Origin: BD2-11 clade cluster bacterium bin43
Lineage (GTDB): Bacteria; Gemmatimonadota; Gemmatimonadetes; Longimicrobiales; Gaopeijiaceae
Length of the DNA: 64,000 nucleotides
Direction: 5' to 3'
Assembly: GCA_002238605.1 (NCBI GenBank)
Contig: MPMR01000012.1
Location: forward strand, 62,001 to 126,000
The notes below the pieces were generated by a model that saw nothing but the letters and a program-made list of their open reading frames with translations, searched no databases and was not told the origin of the DNA. The translations under genes and the position numbers were made by a program. Within the stretch, counting starts at the first letter, position 1. Each line of letters starts with the position of its first letter. Positions 1 through 12,048 of this stretch are shown here, in pieces.

Positions 1-240
1 CCGGTGACAGTTTCCTCCGGTGAGACCGCCAGCTTTGTGGTGGGTACGCTGCGCATCATGAGCGACAGCACGCTGGATGCCTGGGAGGGCCAGGGGGCGT
101 TCGACAACACCCCGACAGGCCGTCTTGAGGCCGAATTCGCGGATGTGTTCCTGGAATTGGTCCATTTCGAACCGAGCGCTTCCGAGGCCGAGGAGTCCGG
201 GACGGAGGAGGCTTCTCCGCCGGGAGGCGGATCCCAGTAA
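1..240 (+). CDS. 3' fragment of an unrecognised protein
   Basis: The reading frame is open from the first base to a TAA at 238-240, so this is the C-terminal end (about 79 residues) of a gene that begins outside the window. A GTG at position 4 could start a short protein, but no ribosome binding site can be judged there and a truncated gene is more likely. The visible part alternates hydrophobic and polar residues like beta strands (for example [11 protein letters not shown]) and ends in an acidic, Gly/Pro-rich tail. I do not recognise the family. It reads in the same direction as the L28 gene 82 bases downstream. Confidence 0.45.
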   Translation, partial: PVTVSSGETASFVVGTLRIMSDSTLDAWEGQGAFDNTPTGRLEAEFADVFLELVHFEPSASEAEESGTEEASPPGGGSQ

Positions 241-322
241 CCCCTGGTCGCGCCGGCCGCAGTGGCGGTTTCGCGACCACAGGAGAGGCTCCGCTACGGC
301 GGTTAACGGATCAGGCGAGCAG

Positions 323-541
323 ATGGCGAAAGTGTGTGAATTGTGCGGCAAGGGGCCCGCGACCGGCAACAACGTGAGCCACGCCCACAACAAGAGCCGG
401 CGCCGGTGGCTACCGAACATCCAGACCGTTCGCGTCTTCGACGACGGCGGGCGGCGCCGGAAGGCCCGGGTATGCACCCGTTGCATTTCCGCCGGAAGGG
501 TCAGGAAGGCGCCGCGGTTCCAGCCGAGCGGGGAAGCCTGA
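323..541 (+). CDS. rpmB: 50S ribosomal protein L28
   Basis: L28 is a small structural protein of the large ribosomal subunit. The 72-residue product begins [12 protein letters not shown] and keeps the family landmarks: a [15 protein letters not shown] segment near residues 16-30 that binds rRNA, then [10 protein letters not shown]. Two CxxC pairs (CELC at 5-8 and CTRC near residue 54) make it the zinc-binding form. ATG at 323 is chosen because the conserved N-terminus begins there; longer upstream frames add no L28 sequence. It stands alone, 58 bases before the sugar-nucleotide dehydrogenase. Length and motifs are typical, so the call is firm. Confidence 0.97.
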   Translation: MAKVCELCGKGPATGNNVSHAHNKSRRRWLPNIQTVRVFDDGGRRRKARVCTRCISAGRVRKAPRFQPSGEA

Positions 542-575
542 CCGGGTTCCCGTCCCCCGAGCGCCCTTCCGGGGC

Positions 576-593
576 GGTCCGGGACTCCGGACC
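576..593 (+). promoter_or_regulatory. stem-loop just before the dehydrogenase start
   Basis: GGTCCGG and CCGGACC form a perfect 7-bp stem around a 4-base loop. It ends 6 bases before the ATG at 600, where a ribosome binding site would be expected. No run of T follows, so it is not a classical terminator. It could fold over the translation start, or be chance in GC-rich DNA. Confidence 0.25.
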
Positions 594-599
594 CAGGGC

Positions 600-1949
600 A
601 TGAACGACCACACGCGAGACCCGGTGCTGGAGCATTTCCGTTCCGGCAGCCTCACCATGGGGGTGATCGGGCTCGGCTACGTTGGACTGCCCCTTGCCGC
701 CATCGTCGGCGAAGCCGGGATACGCGTCATCGGTTTCGATATCGACGAGTCCGTCGTGGACGGGGTCAACGCGGGCGAGAGCCATATCCGCGACCTGCCC
801 TCGAGTCGCCTGGCCGCACTCACGGAGCGAGGCGTGCTCCGGGCGACCGCGGACATGTCCCGCCTTCCGGATTGCGAGGTCATCGCGATCAGCGTCCCGA
901 CCCCGCTGTCGAAGACCCGTGATCCCGACATCTCCTTCATCCTGGCGGCTGCGTCCTCGGTTGCCGCGGGATTGCGGCCCGGCCAACTGGTCGTGCTGGA
1001 GTCCACCACCTATCCCGGCACGACCCGGGAGGTAGTGCTCGGAGAACTGGCGAAGAGCGGCCTGGTTGTGGGGGAGGACTTCTTCCTCTGTTTTTCGCCG
1101 GAGCGCGTGGATCCGGGAAACCAGGTCTGGACGACGCGCAACACGCCCAGGGTGATCGGGGGCGTGACGTCCCGGTGCACGGCCGCCGGTGAGGCGTTCT
1201 ACAGCCGCTTCATCGACCGCATGGTGCCGGTGTCGAGCGCGGAGGTGGCCGAACTCAGCAAGATCCTGGAGAACACCTTCCGGGCCGTGAACATCGGGCT
1301 GGTGAACGAGACCGCCCTCATCGCCGATCAGCTGGGCGTGGACATCTGGGAGGTGGTCGAGGCGGCCGCCACCAAGCCATTCGGGTTCATGCGCTTCGTC
1401 CCGGGTCCCGGCCTCGGGGGGCACTGCATCCCCGTCGATCCCCACTATCTGTCCTGGAAGATGCGCACGCTCGACTTCCGCACCCGCTTCATCGAGCTGG
1501 CGTCGGAGATCAACGCGAGCATGCCCCGGTTCGTCGTAGACCAGGTTCGCGACGCGCTGAACGCCGAGGGCAAGGCGGTCAGGGATTCCACCGTGGTGAT
1601 TCTGGGAGTCGCGTACAAGAAGGACATCGACGACGTACGGGAATCTCCGGCGCTCTACATCATCGAACTGCTGGAGGAAGCGGGCGCCCGCGTCCGCTAC
1701 CACGACCCCTACGTGCCGTCCCTCAACGACGAGCGGACCGGCCTGCGGGAATCGGTCGCGCTGACCCCTTCGCTGCTGGGTCGGGCGGATGTGGTGTTGA
1801 TCCTTACCGACCACTCCTGCTTCGACATGCGCGGAATCGTCGCGAAGTCGCGGTTGCTGGTGGACGCCCGCAACGCCACGGCGGGAACGAAGGCGCGGGC
1901 GGCTTCCCGCCGCGGGGTGGGGTGGATCGTGAAGGGTGGCCTCGCGTAA
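600..1949 (+). CDS. wbpA: UDP-N-acetylhexosamine 6-dehydrogenase (WbpA type)
   Basis: This NAD-dependent nucleotide-sugar dehydrogenase should oxidise C6 of a UDP-N-acetylhexosamine to the uronic acid, supplying a precursor for surface polysaccharide. The N-terminal Rossmann fold shows GLGYVG at residues 24-29. The catalytic cysteine is C276 in GGHCIPVDPHYLSWK; this context is that of WbpA/VipA enzymes acting on N-acetyl sugars, whereas UDP-glucose dehydrogenases usually have GGSCFPKD. The C-terminal domain contains the usual GVAYKKDIDDVRESPA stretch. At 449 residues it is full length. A DegT aminotransferase lies 1.1 kb downstream, as in pathways to amino-uronic acids. Exact substrate is inferred from motif context only. 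Confidence 0.9.
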   Translation: MNDHTRDPVLEHFRSGSLTMGVIGLGYVGLPLAAIVGEAGIRVIGFDIDESVVDGVNAGESHIRDLPSSRLAALTERGVLRATADMSRLPDCEVIAISVPTPLSKTRDPDISFILAAASSVAAGLRPGQLVVLESTTYPGTTREVVLGELAKSGLVVGEDFFLCFSPERVDPGNQVWTTRNTPRVIGGVTSRCTAAGEAFYSRFIDRMVPVSSAEVAELSKILENTFRAVNIGLVNETALIADQLGVDIWEVVEAAATKPFGFMRFVPGPGLGGHCIPVDPHYLSWKMRTLDFRTRFIELASEINASMPRFVVDQVRDALNAEGKAVRDSTVVILGVAYKKDIDDVRESPALYIIELLEEAGARVRYHDPYVPSLNDERTGLRESVALTPSLLGRADVVLILTDHSCFDMRGIVAKSRLLVDARNATAGTKARAASRRGVGWIVKGGLA

Positions 1950-2016
1950 CCGCCTTGCCCGGTGCGACGCGGCCTGCGTCCCGGAACCTGTGGGGCGCGA
2001 GCCCGGTAGGGGACGC

Positions 2017-3030
2017 ATGCCTGAGCACGGGAGGGAGAAGGTCGCCGGGTGGCTCCTGCGGGGCTGCCTGATCGCAGTTGCGGTATCCGGCTGCGTGACA
2101 GGCGCAGCGGAGGACGGCGCAACCCTGCGCGGCGACCAGGCCTGGGCGCACGGCGACTACGAGGAGGCGCTCGCCGAGTACCGGCTGGCGGCGCGGCGCG
2201 GAGCCAACTCCGGAGACGCGCATCTGCGGGTGGCGCATGCCTACGCCCGGCTGGGGCGGGTGGACGAGGCCAGGCAGGCCTACCGACGCGCCATCGACCT
2301 CGAGCCCGACCTGGCCGACCAGGCGGTTTCCGACCTGGTTCGCCTGGCGCGCACCGCCCAGCAGCAGGCGGATCGCTTCGCCCTTGCATCCGCGCTGGAG
2401 GCTGCCGCGGAGCTCAATCCGGACGTCAACTTCGCGCGTCTGGCCTTCCCCCTGGCCTCTCACTATGCGGCCAACGGGGAGCACGCGCGCGCGCTCGTCT
2501 TCTTCCAGCGGGCGCTCTCGGGGGATTCGGTGCCGGAGGTGCTGTATGAAGCCGCCCTCGCCTACGAGGAAGTGGGAGCCTGCGAGGCCGCTCTCGCCTT
2601 CTACGGGCAGTTCACGGAGGCCGTACCGACACGGCAGCAGCGCGATGCCGGGTGGCACATCGGCAAGTGCTCCTACGATCTCGCGCAGGAATACCGTGAT
2701 GACGGCGACCATGAAGGGGCCCTGACCCTGATCCAGGAGACCGTGGCTCGCGGCGAACCCCGGACCCACCTGGCCCGGGCCTATTATGAGATGGGCGAAC
2801 TGCTGGTCTCCTTCGCCCGCTGCGACGAGGCCGTGGATGCCTTCCGGGGAGCGGCGCGGGAGGATCCGTCAGCGTCCAGGGCACTCGCCCGGCGAGCCGA
2901 GCACTGGATCGACCAACTGCGCTTCGGGGTGTCCTTCGGCGATGAGGAGGGCCGCGGGGTGATGGAGGGGGAGGAGAGCCCGGGCGGCGGCCCGCCGGGT
3001 TGGCCGGAAGACCTCGAGTGGGCGTGCTGA
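2017..3030 (+). CDS. TPR-repeat lipoprotein
   Basis: A predicted secreted, lipid-anchored scaffold protein of 337 residues. The start at ATG 2017 is preferred because AGGGGA lies just upstream; an earlier frame start at 1936 would overlap the dehydrogenase gene and bury the signal peptide. A hydrophobic stretch ends in the lipobox VSGC (Cys26). The rest is helical repeats of the tetratricopeptide kind, such as GDYEEALAEYRLAARRG, LGRVDEARQAYRRAIDLEPD and EHARALVFFQRAL. TPR proteins bind other proteins; the partner is unknown. It sits between a sugar dehydrogenase and a sugar aminotransferase and overlaps the latter's start, so a role in polysaccharide assembly or export is possible but unproven. 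Confidence 0.82.
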   Translation: MPEHGREKVAGWLLRGCLIAVAVSGCVTGAAEDGATLRGDQAWAHGDYEEALAEYRLAARRGANSGDAHLRVAHAYARLGRVDEARQAYRRAIDLEPDLADQAVSDLVRLARTAQQQADRFALASALEAAAELNPDVNFARLAFPLASHYAANGEHARALVFFQRALSGDSVPEVLYEAALAYEEVGACEAALAFYGQFTEAVPTRQQRDAGWHIGKCSYDLAQEYRDDGDHEGALTLIQETVARGEPRTHLARAYYEMGELLVSFARCDEAVDAFRGAAREDPSASRALARRAEHWIDQLRFGVSFGDEEGRGVMEGEESPGGGPPGWPEDLEWAC

Positions 3031-4154
3031 CGCGTACTCCGCTGGTCGACCTGCCGGCGCAGTACGATACCATGCGGGCGGAGATCGACCGCGCCATGGC
3101 CGGCGTGGTCGAAAGCCAGAGGTTCGTGCTGGGACCGCCGGTCGGAGCGTTCGAGGAAGCCGTAGCGGAACGCGTCGGCGTGCGTCACGCGGTCGGATGC
3201 GCCAACGGCACCGACGCCATCTGGCTCGTGCTGCGCGCTCTCGGGCCAGGTCGCCCGGACGAAGTGATCGTGCCGGCCTTCACCTTTTTCGGGACCGCGG
3301 GAGCGGTGTGGAACGCCGGCCTGCGTCCGGTCTTCTGCGACGTGGACCCGGAGACGTTCAACGTAAACGCGAATACGGTGCGCGCGTGCTGGAGCGATCG
3401 CACCCGCGTCGTCCTGCCCGTGCATCTGTTCGGACAGATGGCGCCCATGGCCGAATTGCTCGAGCTCGCGCGCGAACGGGGCGCCCACATGGTCGAGGAC
3501 GCGGCCCAGGCGCTCGACGCCCGGCAGCGGACGCCCGGAGGAGCGATCGCGTGCGCGGGGGCTTCGGGAACGGCGGGAACCGTCAGCTTCTTTCCCACCA
3601 AGAACCTGGGAGGATACGGCGACGGCGGGCTGATCGTCACCGACGACGACGCGCTCGCGCGGCTGCTGCGCAGACTGCGCGTGCACGGAGGGGTGAGCGG
3701 CGGGCGCTACGACGCGGTCGGCGTAAACAGCCGCCTGGATTCCCTGCAGGCCGCGGTACTGCACGCGAAGCTTCCCCGACTGACCCAATGGACGGAGTCC
3801 CGCAGGGCGAACGCCGCGGTATACGACGAGATGCTTGCCGGGGTCCCCGGCGTCCGTCGCCCCCGGGTGCTCTCCGGGAACTTCCACACCTACCATCAGT
3901 ACACGATTCGCGCGCGCGAGAGGGACCGGCTCCGGGACCACCTGCGCCGGCGAGGACTGGAGACCGGAGTGTACTACCCGCGACCGCTCCACCTGCAGCC
4001 CTGTTTTTCGGAACTCGGATATCGCCCCGGAGATCTCCCGGTAGCCGAAACCGCGTGCCGGGAAGTGCTCAGCCTTCCCGTGTTTCCGGAGTTGGGGGCG
4101 GACGGCGCAGCACGGGTTGCGCGCGCGATTCGGGACTTTTTCCGGGCAGGATGA
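3018..4154 (+). CDS. DegT/DnrJ/EryC1/StrS-family sugar aminotransferase
   Basis: These PLP enzymes transfer an amino group to keto-sugar nucleotides. The product has the family pattern: PLVDLPAQY near the start, GCANGTDAIWLVLRAL in the cofactor-binding region, HLFGQMA, VEDAAQA, and SFFPTKNLGGYGDGG, in which K195 is the Schiff-base lysine. GTG 3018 is chosen because GGAAG lies 8 bases upstream and families of this type start just before PLVDL; TTG 3000 and GTG 3024 are alternatives. The gene overlaps the preceding TPR gene by 13 bases. Together with the WbpA-type dehydrogenase it could make a 3-amino uronic-acid sugar, as WbpE does, but an acetyltransferase and oxidase for the full route are not in view. 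Confidence 0.9.
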   Translation: MGVLTRTPLVDLPAQYDTMRAEIDRAMAGVVESQRFVLGPPVGAFEEAVAERVGVRHAVGCANGTDAIWLVLRALGPGRPDEVIVPAFTFFGTAGAVWNAGLRPVFCDVDPETFNVNANTVRACWSDRTRVVLPVHLFGQMAPMAELLELARERGAHMVEDAAQALDARQRTPGGAIACAGASGTAGTVSFFPTKNLGGYGDGGLIVTDDDALARLLRRLRVHGGVSGGRYDAVGVNSRLDSLQAAVLHAKLPRLTQWTESRRANAAVYDEMLAGVPGVRRPRVLSGNFHTYHQYTIRARERDRLRDHLRRRGLETGVYYPRPLHLQPCFSELGYRPGDLPVAETACREVLSLPVFPELGADGAARVARAIRDFFRAG

Positions 4155-4245
4155 CGCATCGGTTCATGGACGCGCCCGCCTTCTTTCGCGATCCTTCATT
4201 GAGGGGATCGGAGGTGGTGCCATTCGGGAGAAACGGGGGTCGGTG

Positions 4246-4998
4246 ATGGGCAGGAGTCGGGCCTGCAGAAGCACGTGGATTTGGGCGCTTGCCCCGCTGG
4301 TCGTGTGCCTGTGCGTCGCATGCGCATCCACTCCGCCCTATTTCGGATTGACCGCCTCTCAGCTGCTCGAGTATTCGCAGGAGGCGTTCGATCGCGAGGA
4401 TTGGGATGAAGCCGTGACGGCGCTTGAGAGGCTGGTGCAGGGAGCACCGGGTTTCGATCAGATGGCGGAGGCCCGCATGCTGCTGGCGCAGGCCTATCTG
4501 AACAAGGGAGACTACATCACCGCCAACTCCGAATTCGTTCGCTTCTCGAGCACGTATCCGACCCACGAGCTCATGAGCGACGCCGCGCTGGGGCTGTGCC
4601 GCTCGCACTCGCGTCTTTCTCCGATCCTCGATCGGGACCAGCAGTATACGGTGCAGGCGCTGTCGTCCTGTCAGGCGGTGACGCTCGACTACCCGGGGAC
4701 ACCGGAGGCCGCGGAAGCCGATTCGATCCGCGACGTCATGGTGGAGAAACTTGCGTGGAGGGACGTCGGCCGGGGCGAATTCTACTTCAGGCGGGGCCTG
4801 CTGGATTCCGGGCTCATCTATTTCGAGCAGGCGCTCGAGAGCTTTCCCGATACGAACGCGGCGCCGGCCGCCCTGCTCTTCATCTATCGCTCCTACCAGC
4901 GCCTTGAATACGAGGAAGAGGCGGCCGAGGCGCGCCAGCGACTGCTCGACCGATATCCGGACTCACCTGAGGCGGAGGAGGTCCGCGATGTCGGATGA
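4246..4998 (+). CDS. bamD: outer-membrane assembly lipoprotein BamD-like
   Basis: BamD is the essential lipoprotein partner of BamA in inserting beta-barrel proteins into the outer membrane. This 250-residue product has a signal peptide ending in a Cys26 lipoprotein site (CVAC, with an unusual Cys at -3). Five TPR-like helical pairs follow, with typical BamD phrases such as GDYITANSEFVRFSSTYP and DSGLIYFEQALESFPDT. ATG 4246 is chosen because the signal peptide begins there and a GGGGTCGG stretch precedes it. The 3' end overlaps nadD by 11 bases and secA follows, so export and outer-membrane insertion genes sit together. YfgL/YfiO-type scaffolds other than BamD remain possible. Confidence 0.82.
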   Translation: MGRSRACRSTWIWALAPLVVCLCVACASTPPYFGLTASQLLEYSQEAFDREDWDEAVTALERLVQGAPGFDQMAEARMLLAQAYLNKGDYITANSEFVRFSSTYPTHELMSDAALGLCRSHSRLSPILDRDQQYTVQALSSCQAVTLDYPGTPEAAEADSIRDVMVEKLAWRDVGRGEFYFRRGLLDSGLIYFEQALESFPDTNAAPAALLFIYRSYQRLEYEEEAAEARQRLLDRYPDSPEAEEVRDVG

Positions 4999-5685
4999 GC
5001 GCGCCTCCGGAGGCATCGCGCTCTTCGGGGGAACCTTCGACCCGCCGCACCTCGGGCACCTGACGGTAGCGCAGGACGCCTTCGACGCCCTTCCCGTGCG
5101 GCGCGTCGTGTGGATTCCCTGCGGGCGTCCTCCGCACAAGCGCTCGTGGCGGCTGACCTCACCCGAGCTTCGCCTGGAAATGACCAGGGCGGCGGTGGCG
5201 GGCGACGAACGTTTTCGGGTCAGCGACCGGGAGGTTCTGCGGACGGGCATGTCCTATACGGTCGACACGCTGCGGGAGCTTGTGGCGGCTGATCCCGCGA
5301 CCCGACTGTTCCTGCTGATCGGCCCCGATCAGGCGGCGGCCTTCCGCAGCTGGCGGGAGCCCGACGAGATCGCGCGACTGGCGCGGGTGGTGGTCATGGT
5401 GCCGGGTGGCGGCTCCTTCGGACGGGTTGCGCCTCCCGGGGTGGAACACGAGCAGTTGCCCGTCACCCGGATCGACGTCTCGTCGAGCGAGATTCGGGCC
5501 CGATTCAGCGAGGGACGCCCGCTGCGGTACCTGGTGTCCGACGCGGTCCGCGCCATTGTTGAGCGGGAGGGGCTGTACCGCCAGGCGGAACGCACGTACA
5601 TGGCGGCCGGGGGGATGGCTTCGGGAAGCGCAGCCGGAGCCGGTAGCCGCCATGTCATGACGCGCGTGACCCGCTGGACGGAACG

Positions 5686-5689
<4 letters not shown>
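4988..5689 (+). CDS. nadD: nicotinate-nucleotide adenylyltransferase
   Basis: NadD joins nicotinate mononucleotide and ATP to give deamido-NAD, the shared late step of NAD synthesis. The nucleotidyltransferase signature [11 protein letters not shown] lies at residues 14-24 and the second ATP motif SSSEIR near 165-170. PCGRPPHK and [11 protein letters not shown] are also characteristic. ATG 4988 lies inside the end of bamD, and the TGA overlaps the secA ATG (ATGA), implying coupled translation of bamD-nadD-secA. The last 30 residues, after [10 protein letters not shown], are a Gly/Ala/Arg-rich tail not needed in most NadD proteins. Confidence 0.95.
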
Positions 5690-9000
<3,311 letters not shown>

Positions 9001-9014
9001 CAACCTCGCGCCCG

Positions 9015-9686
9015 ATGCGCGAATGGCCGCGCGGCGACCGTCCCCGTGAACGCCTCCGGGAGGTGGGCGTCCACGGGCTGGCGACCCGCGAGCTGCTCGC
9101 GCTCGTGGTGGGGAGTGGAAGCCGGGGCGCGAGCGCAATGGATGTCGCGGACGCCCTGTTGCAGCGCTGCGGGGGATCGCTGGCGCGCATGGGATCGGCC
9201 CCCGCCGGGCTCCTGGAGGGCATCGCCGGTGTCGGGGGGGCGACCGCCGCCCGTGTGCTGGCGGCGCTGGAACTGGGTCGGCGGGGCGTCAGGGAGCGCC
9301 TTGCCACCCGCGACCCGATTCGCGGGCCGGGCGACATCTATGCGCGCATGGCTCCCCGGTTGCGCGATCTGCGCCACGAGGAGTTTCACGCCCTTTTGCT
9401 CAACAGCCAGCACGGCGTGCTGCGCGAGGTGCTGATCACGCGCGGAATCCTGGACGCCTCTCTCATCCATCCGCGCGAGGTGTTGCGGGAGGCGATCGTG
9501 GAGAGCGCGGCAGCGGTTATTCTGGTGCACAACCATCCATCCGGAAACCCGTCGCCTTCGCCCGAAGACCGCGAAGTCACCCGACAGCTGTCCGCGGCCG
9601 GCCGCACAGTCGGAATTCCCGTGCTCGACCATGTGATCATCGCGGGCGAGGCATTCCGTTCCCTGGCCCAGGACGGCTTGATGTAG
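9015..9686 (+). CDS. radC: RadC/UPF0758-family JAMM protein
   Basis: RadC proteins carry a metalloprotease-like JAMM (MPN) fold; despite the name, a DNA-repair role has not been firmly established. The 223-residue product has an N-terminal helix-hairpin-helix-like region (LLEGIAGVGGATAARVLAALELGRR). The JAMM motif HNHPSGNPSPSPED starts at H172, with the upstream glutamate in the EVLREAIVESAAAVILV area. ATG 9015 is used because the conserved REWPRGDRPRERL opening starts there; a GTG start at 8979 would lie inside secA. It follows secA by 14 bases. Confidence 0.93.
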   Translation: MREWPRGDRPRERLREVGVHGLATRELLALVVGSGSRGASAMDVADALLQRCGGSLARMGSAPAGLLEGIAGVGGATAARVLAALELGRRGVRERLATRDPIRGPGDIYARMAPRLRDLRHEEFHALLLNSQHGVLREVLITRGILDASLIHPREVLREAIVESAAAVILVHNHPSGNPSPSPEDREVTRQLSAAGRTVGIPVLDHVIIAGEAFRSLAQDGLM

Positions 9687-9836
9687 CGAACCTTCCCGAG
9701 CTCGAGCCGGGGTGCCGGCTGCGTCAGGCTGCGCGCACGCCCGGTCCCTGCGGATACCCCGGCGGGCGATTATGTTCACTGGTCGGGCATCGCTCGAACC
9801 CTTCGGTACACCGCTCTCCCGTTTTGCAGGGTCACA

Positions 9837-12044
9837 ATGGCGACTTCGACTGCCACGATTGCCAGGAACGCGGTGCAGAAACTGCCCGCCGGTCTTGCTC
9901 CGGCCATCGAGGCGTACGCCGACCGCCTGGACGTCGGCCGGATCGAGAGGGCGCACCGGCTCGCGGCCGAGGCACACGCGGGCCAGCGGCGAGCCTCCGG
10001 CGCCAGCTACGTCACCCACGCAGTCGGCGTCGCCACCATCCTGGCGGAGCTTCGTCTGGATACCGCCTCCATAACCGCAGGCCTGATCCACGATGTGGTG
10101 GAGGACACCGCCGTCGACCTGACCGATGTGGAGGCCCAGTTCGGCGGCGAGGTGGCGGGCATCGTGGACGGGGTGACGAAGATCGGGAGGGTCCGCTTCC
10201 GGTCGAATGCGGAACGGCAGGTCGAGAACTACCGCAAGCTGCTGGTGTCGATGGTCCAGGACGCCCGCGTCATCCTCATCAAGCTCGCCGACCGGCTCCA
10301 CAACATGCGGACGCTCGAGCACCTGCGACCTGCCAAGCAACGGCGAATCGCGCTGGAGACACGCAACATCTATGCCCCCATCGCCCATCGCCTTGGACTG
10401 GCCGCCATCAAGTGGGAACTCGAGGACCTGGCCTTCAAGTTCCTCGAACCCGACGATTACAACCAGCTGAAGAAGAAGATTCAGCAGCGCCGGCGGGAGC
10501 GCGAGCGCCAGATCATGGAAATGAGGCGTCCGGTGGTGGACATGCTGACCGAGGCCGGCATTCCCTTCGTGGACGTGACGGGCAGGCCGAAGCACCTGTG
10601 GTCCATCCACAAGAAGATCCGTGCCAACGACCTTCCCTTCGAGGACATCCAGGATCTGCTCGCACTGCGCGTGATTACGGACTCGGTGCAGCACTGCTAT
10701 GCGGCGCTCGGGGTCATCCACAACCGCTGGACTCCGGTGCAGGAGCGCTTCCGCGACTATATCGCAACACCGAAGTCCAACATGTACCAGTCCCTGCACA
10801 CGACCGTGTTCGGTCCGCGCGGGCGCCGCTACGAGATCCAGATCCGCACCGAAGCGATGCATCTGACGGCGGAGCAGGGGATCGCCGCGCACTGGCGCTA
10901 CAAGGAAGGCGGGCACGCCAGGAAGGACGAGGTCGGAGAAGCTCTCTCCTGGTTCCGGCAGGTGCTCGAATGGCAGAAGGATACCAGCGAGCCGGAGGAA
11001 TTCATGGAGTTCCTCCGCATGGACCTCTTCCAGGGGGAGATCTTCGTCTTCACCCCCAGGGGTGAAGTCAAGCAGCTTCCCGTCGGGGCGACCCCGATCG
11101 ACTTCGCGTATTCCGTCCACAGCGAAATCGGATCGCACTGCGCGGGCGCGCGGGTGAACGGACGCATCGCCCCGCTCTCGCGCAAGCTGAAGAACGGCGA
11201 CACGGTCGAGATCATCAAGAACCAGAAGCAGCGGCCCAACCGCGACTGGCTCGCGTTCGTGAAGACGTCGCGGGCGCGCGGGCAGATCCGGCGCTGGATC
11301 CGCAAGGAGGAATTCGCCTCCGCGCTCCAGCTGGGTGGGGATTTCCTGAAGCAGGAGCTGCGCAAGCGACGCCTTCCAAAGCCGGGCGACGAGGCGAGGA
11401 TTCACGCGGCCGCACAGCTGGGCTATCCCGACTTCGACCAGCTGCAGGCGGCGCTGGGGCGCGGGGACGTGGGGCCGGGGGCCGTGCTCAAGGCGCTCTT
11501 CCCGGACCGGGAAACTCCCGGCCCCCAGCCCCCCTCCACCCTGCGGCGCATCGCCGCCAGGATACGTCCGTCCAGCAGGGGCGTGCGCATCCAGGGCGTG
11601 GACAACCTGATGGTGCGCTACTCCCAGTGCTGCCAGCCCGTACCCGGTGACAACGTCATCGGCTACATCACGGTCGGCCGCGGCATCTCGATTCACCGGA
11701 CGGACTGCGCCAACGTGCTCTATCTGTCCCAGGACCCGGAACGCAGGGTCGAGATCCGGTGGACGGCGGAGAAGGGCGATACCCGGATGGTGAAGATTCA
11801 CGCCCGGGCCGTCGACCGCCGGGGGCTCCTGTCGGATATCGCCAAGGCCATCACCAACACCGGGACCAACATTCAGAACGCGGACGTCCGGTCGGACAAG
11901 GCCGGCATGACCGGCGAATTCGTAGTGGAGGTGGAGGACCGGTCCCACCTGGAAAAGGTGCTGAAGGCCGTGAACCAGGTGAAGGGCGTGCTCAGGGTCG
12001 AGCGGCGCGAGAGCAAGGGCGAGGCGGAAAGGACCGAGGCCTGA
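9837..12044 (+). CDS. rel: bifunctional (p)ppGpp synthetase/hydrolase (Rel/SpoT)
   Basis: This enzyme makes and degrades the alarmone (p)ppGpp in the stringent response. Domains in order: an HD hydrolase with HDVVED at residues 85-90 and [17 protein letters not shown] near 150; the synthetase with [19 protein letters not shown] and [17 protein letters not shown]; a TGS domain ([24 protein letters not shown], about 400-460); the zinc-finger/helical region with [11 protein letters not shown]; and a C-terminal ACT domain (about 660-735). Both catalytic halves keep key residues, so it should be bifunctional, and no second rel gene is in the window. A 150-base gap precedes the ATG, so it probably has its own promoter, although I see no convincing -35/-10 pair. 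Confidence 0.97.
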   Translation: MATSTATIARNAVQKLPAGLAPAIEAYADRLDVGRIERAHRLAAEAHAGQRRASGASYVTHAVGVATILAELRLDTASITAGLIHDVVEDTAVDLTDVEAQFGGEVAGIVDGVTKIGRVRFRSNAERQVENYRKLLVSMVQDARVILIKLADRLHNMRTLEHLRPAKQRRIALETRNIYAPIAHRLGLAAIKWELEDLAFKFLEPDDYNQLKKKIQQRRRERERQIMEMRRPVVDMLTEAGIPFVDVTGRPKHLWSIHKKIRANDLPFEDIQDLLALRVITDSVQHCYAALGVIHNRWTPVQERFRDYIATPKSNMYQSLHTTVFGPRGRRYEIQIRTEAMHLTAEQGIAAHWRYKEGGHARKDEVGEALSWFRQVLEWQKDTSEPEEFMEFLRMDLFQGEIFVFTPRGEVKQLPVGATPIDFAYSVHSEIGSHCAGARVNGRIAPLSRKLKNGDTVEIIKNQKQRPNRDWLAFVKTSRARGQIRRWIRKEEFASALQLGGDFLKQELRKRRLPKPGDEARIHAAAQLGYPDFDQLQAALGRGDVGPGAVLKALFPDRETPGPQPPSTLRRIAARIRPSSRGVRIQGVDNLMVRYSQCCQPVPGDNVIGYITVGRGISIHRTDCANVLYLSQDPERRVEIRWTAEKGDTRMVKIHARAVDRRGLLSDIAKAITNTGTNIQNADVRSDKAGMTGEFVVEVEDRSHLEKVLKAVNQVKGVLRVERRESKGEAERTEA

Positions 12045-12048
12045 CGCC

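Noticed and set aside
3000-3018. TTG 3000 as the start of the DegT aminotransferase
   Set aside because: GTG 3018 has GGAAG at a good distance and gives an N-terminus like the family's; TTG would add six residues without support.
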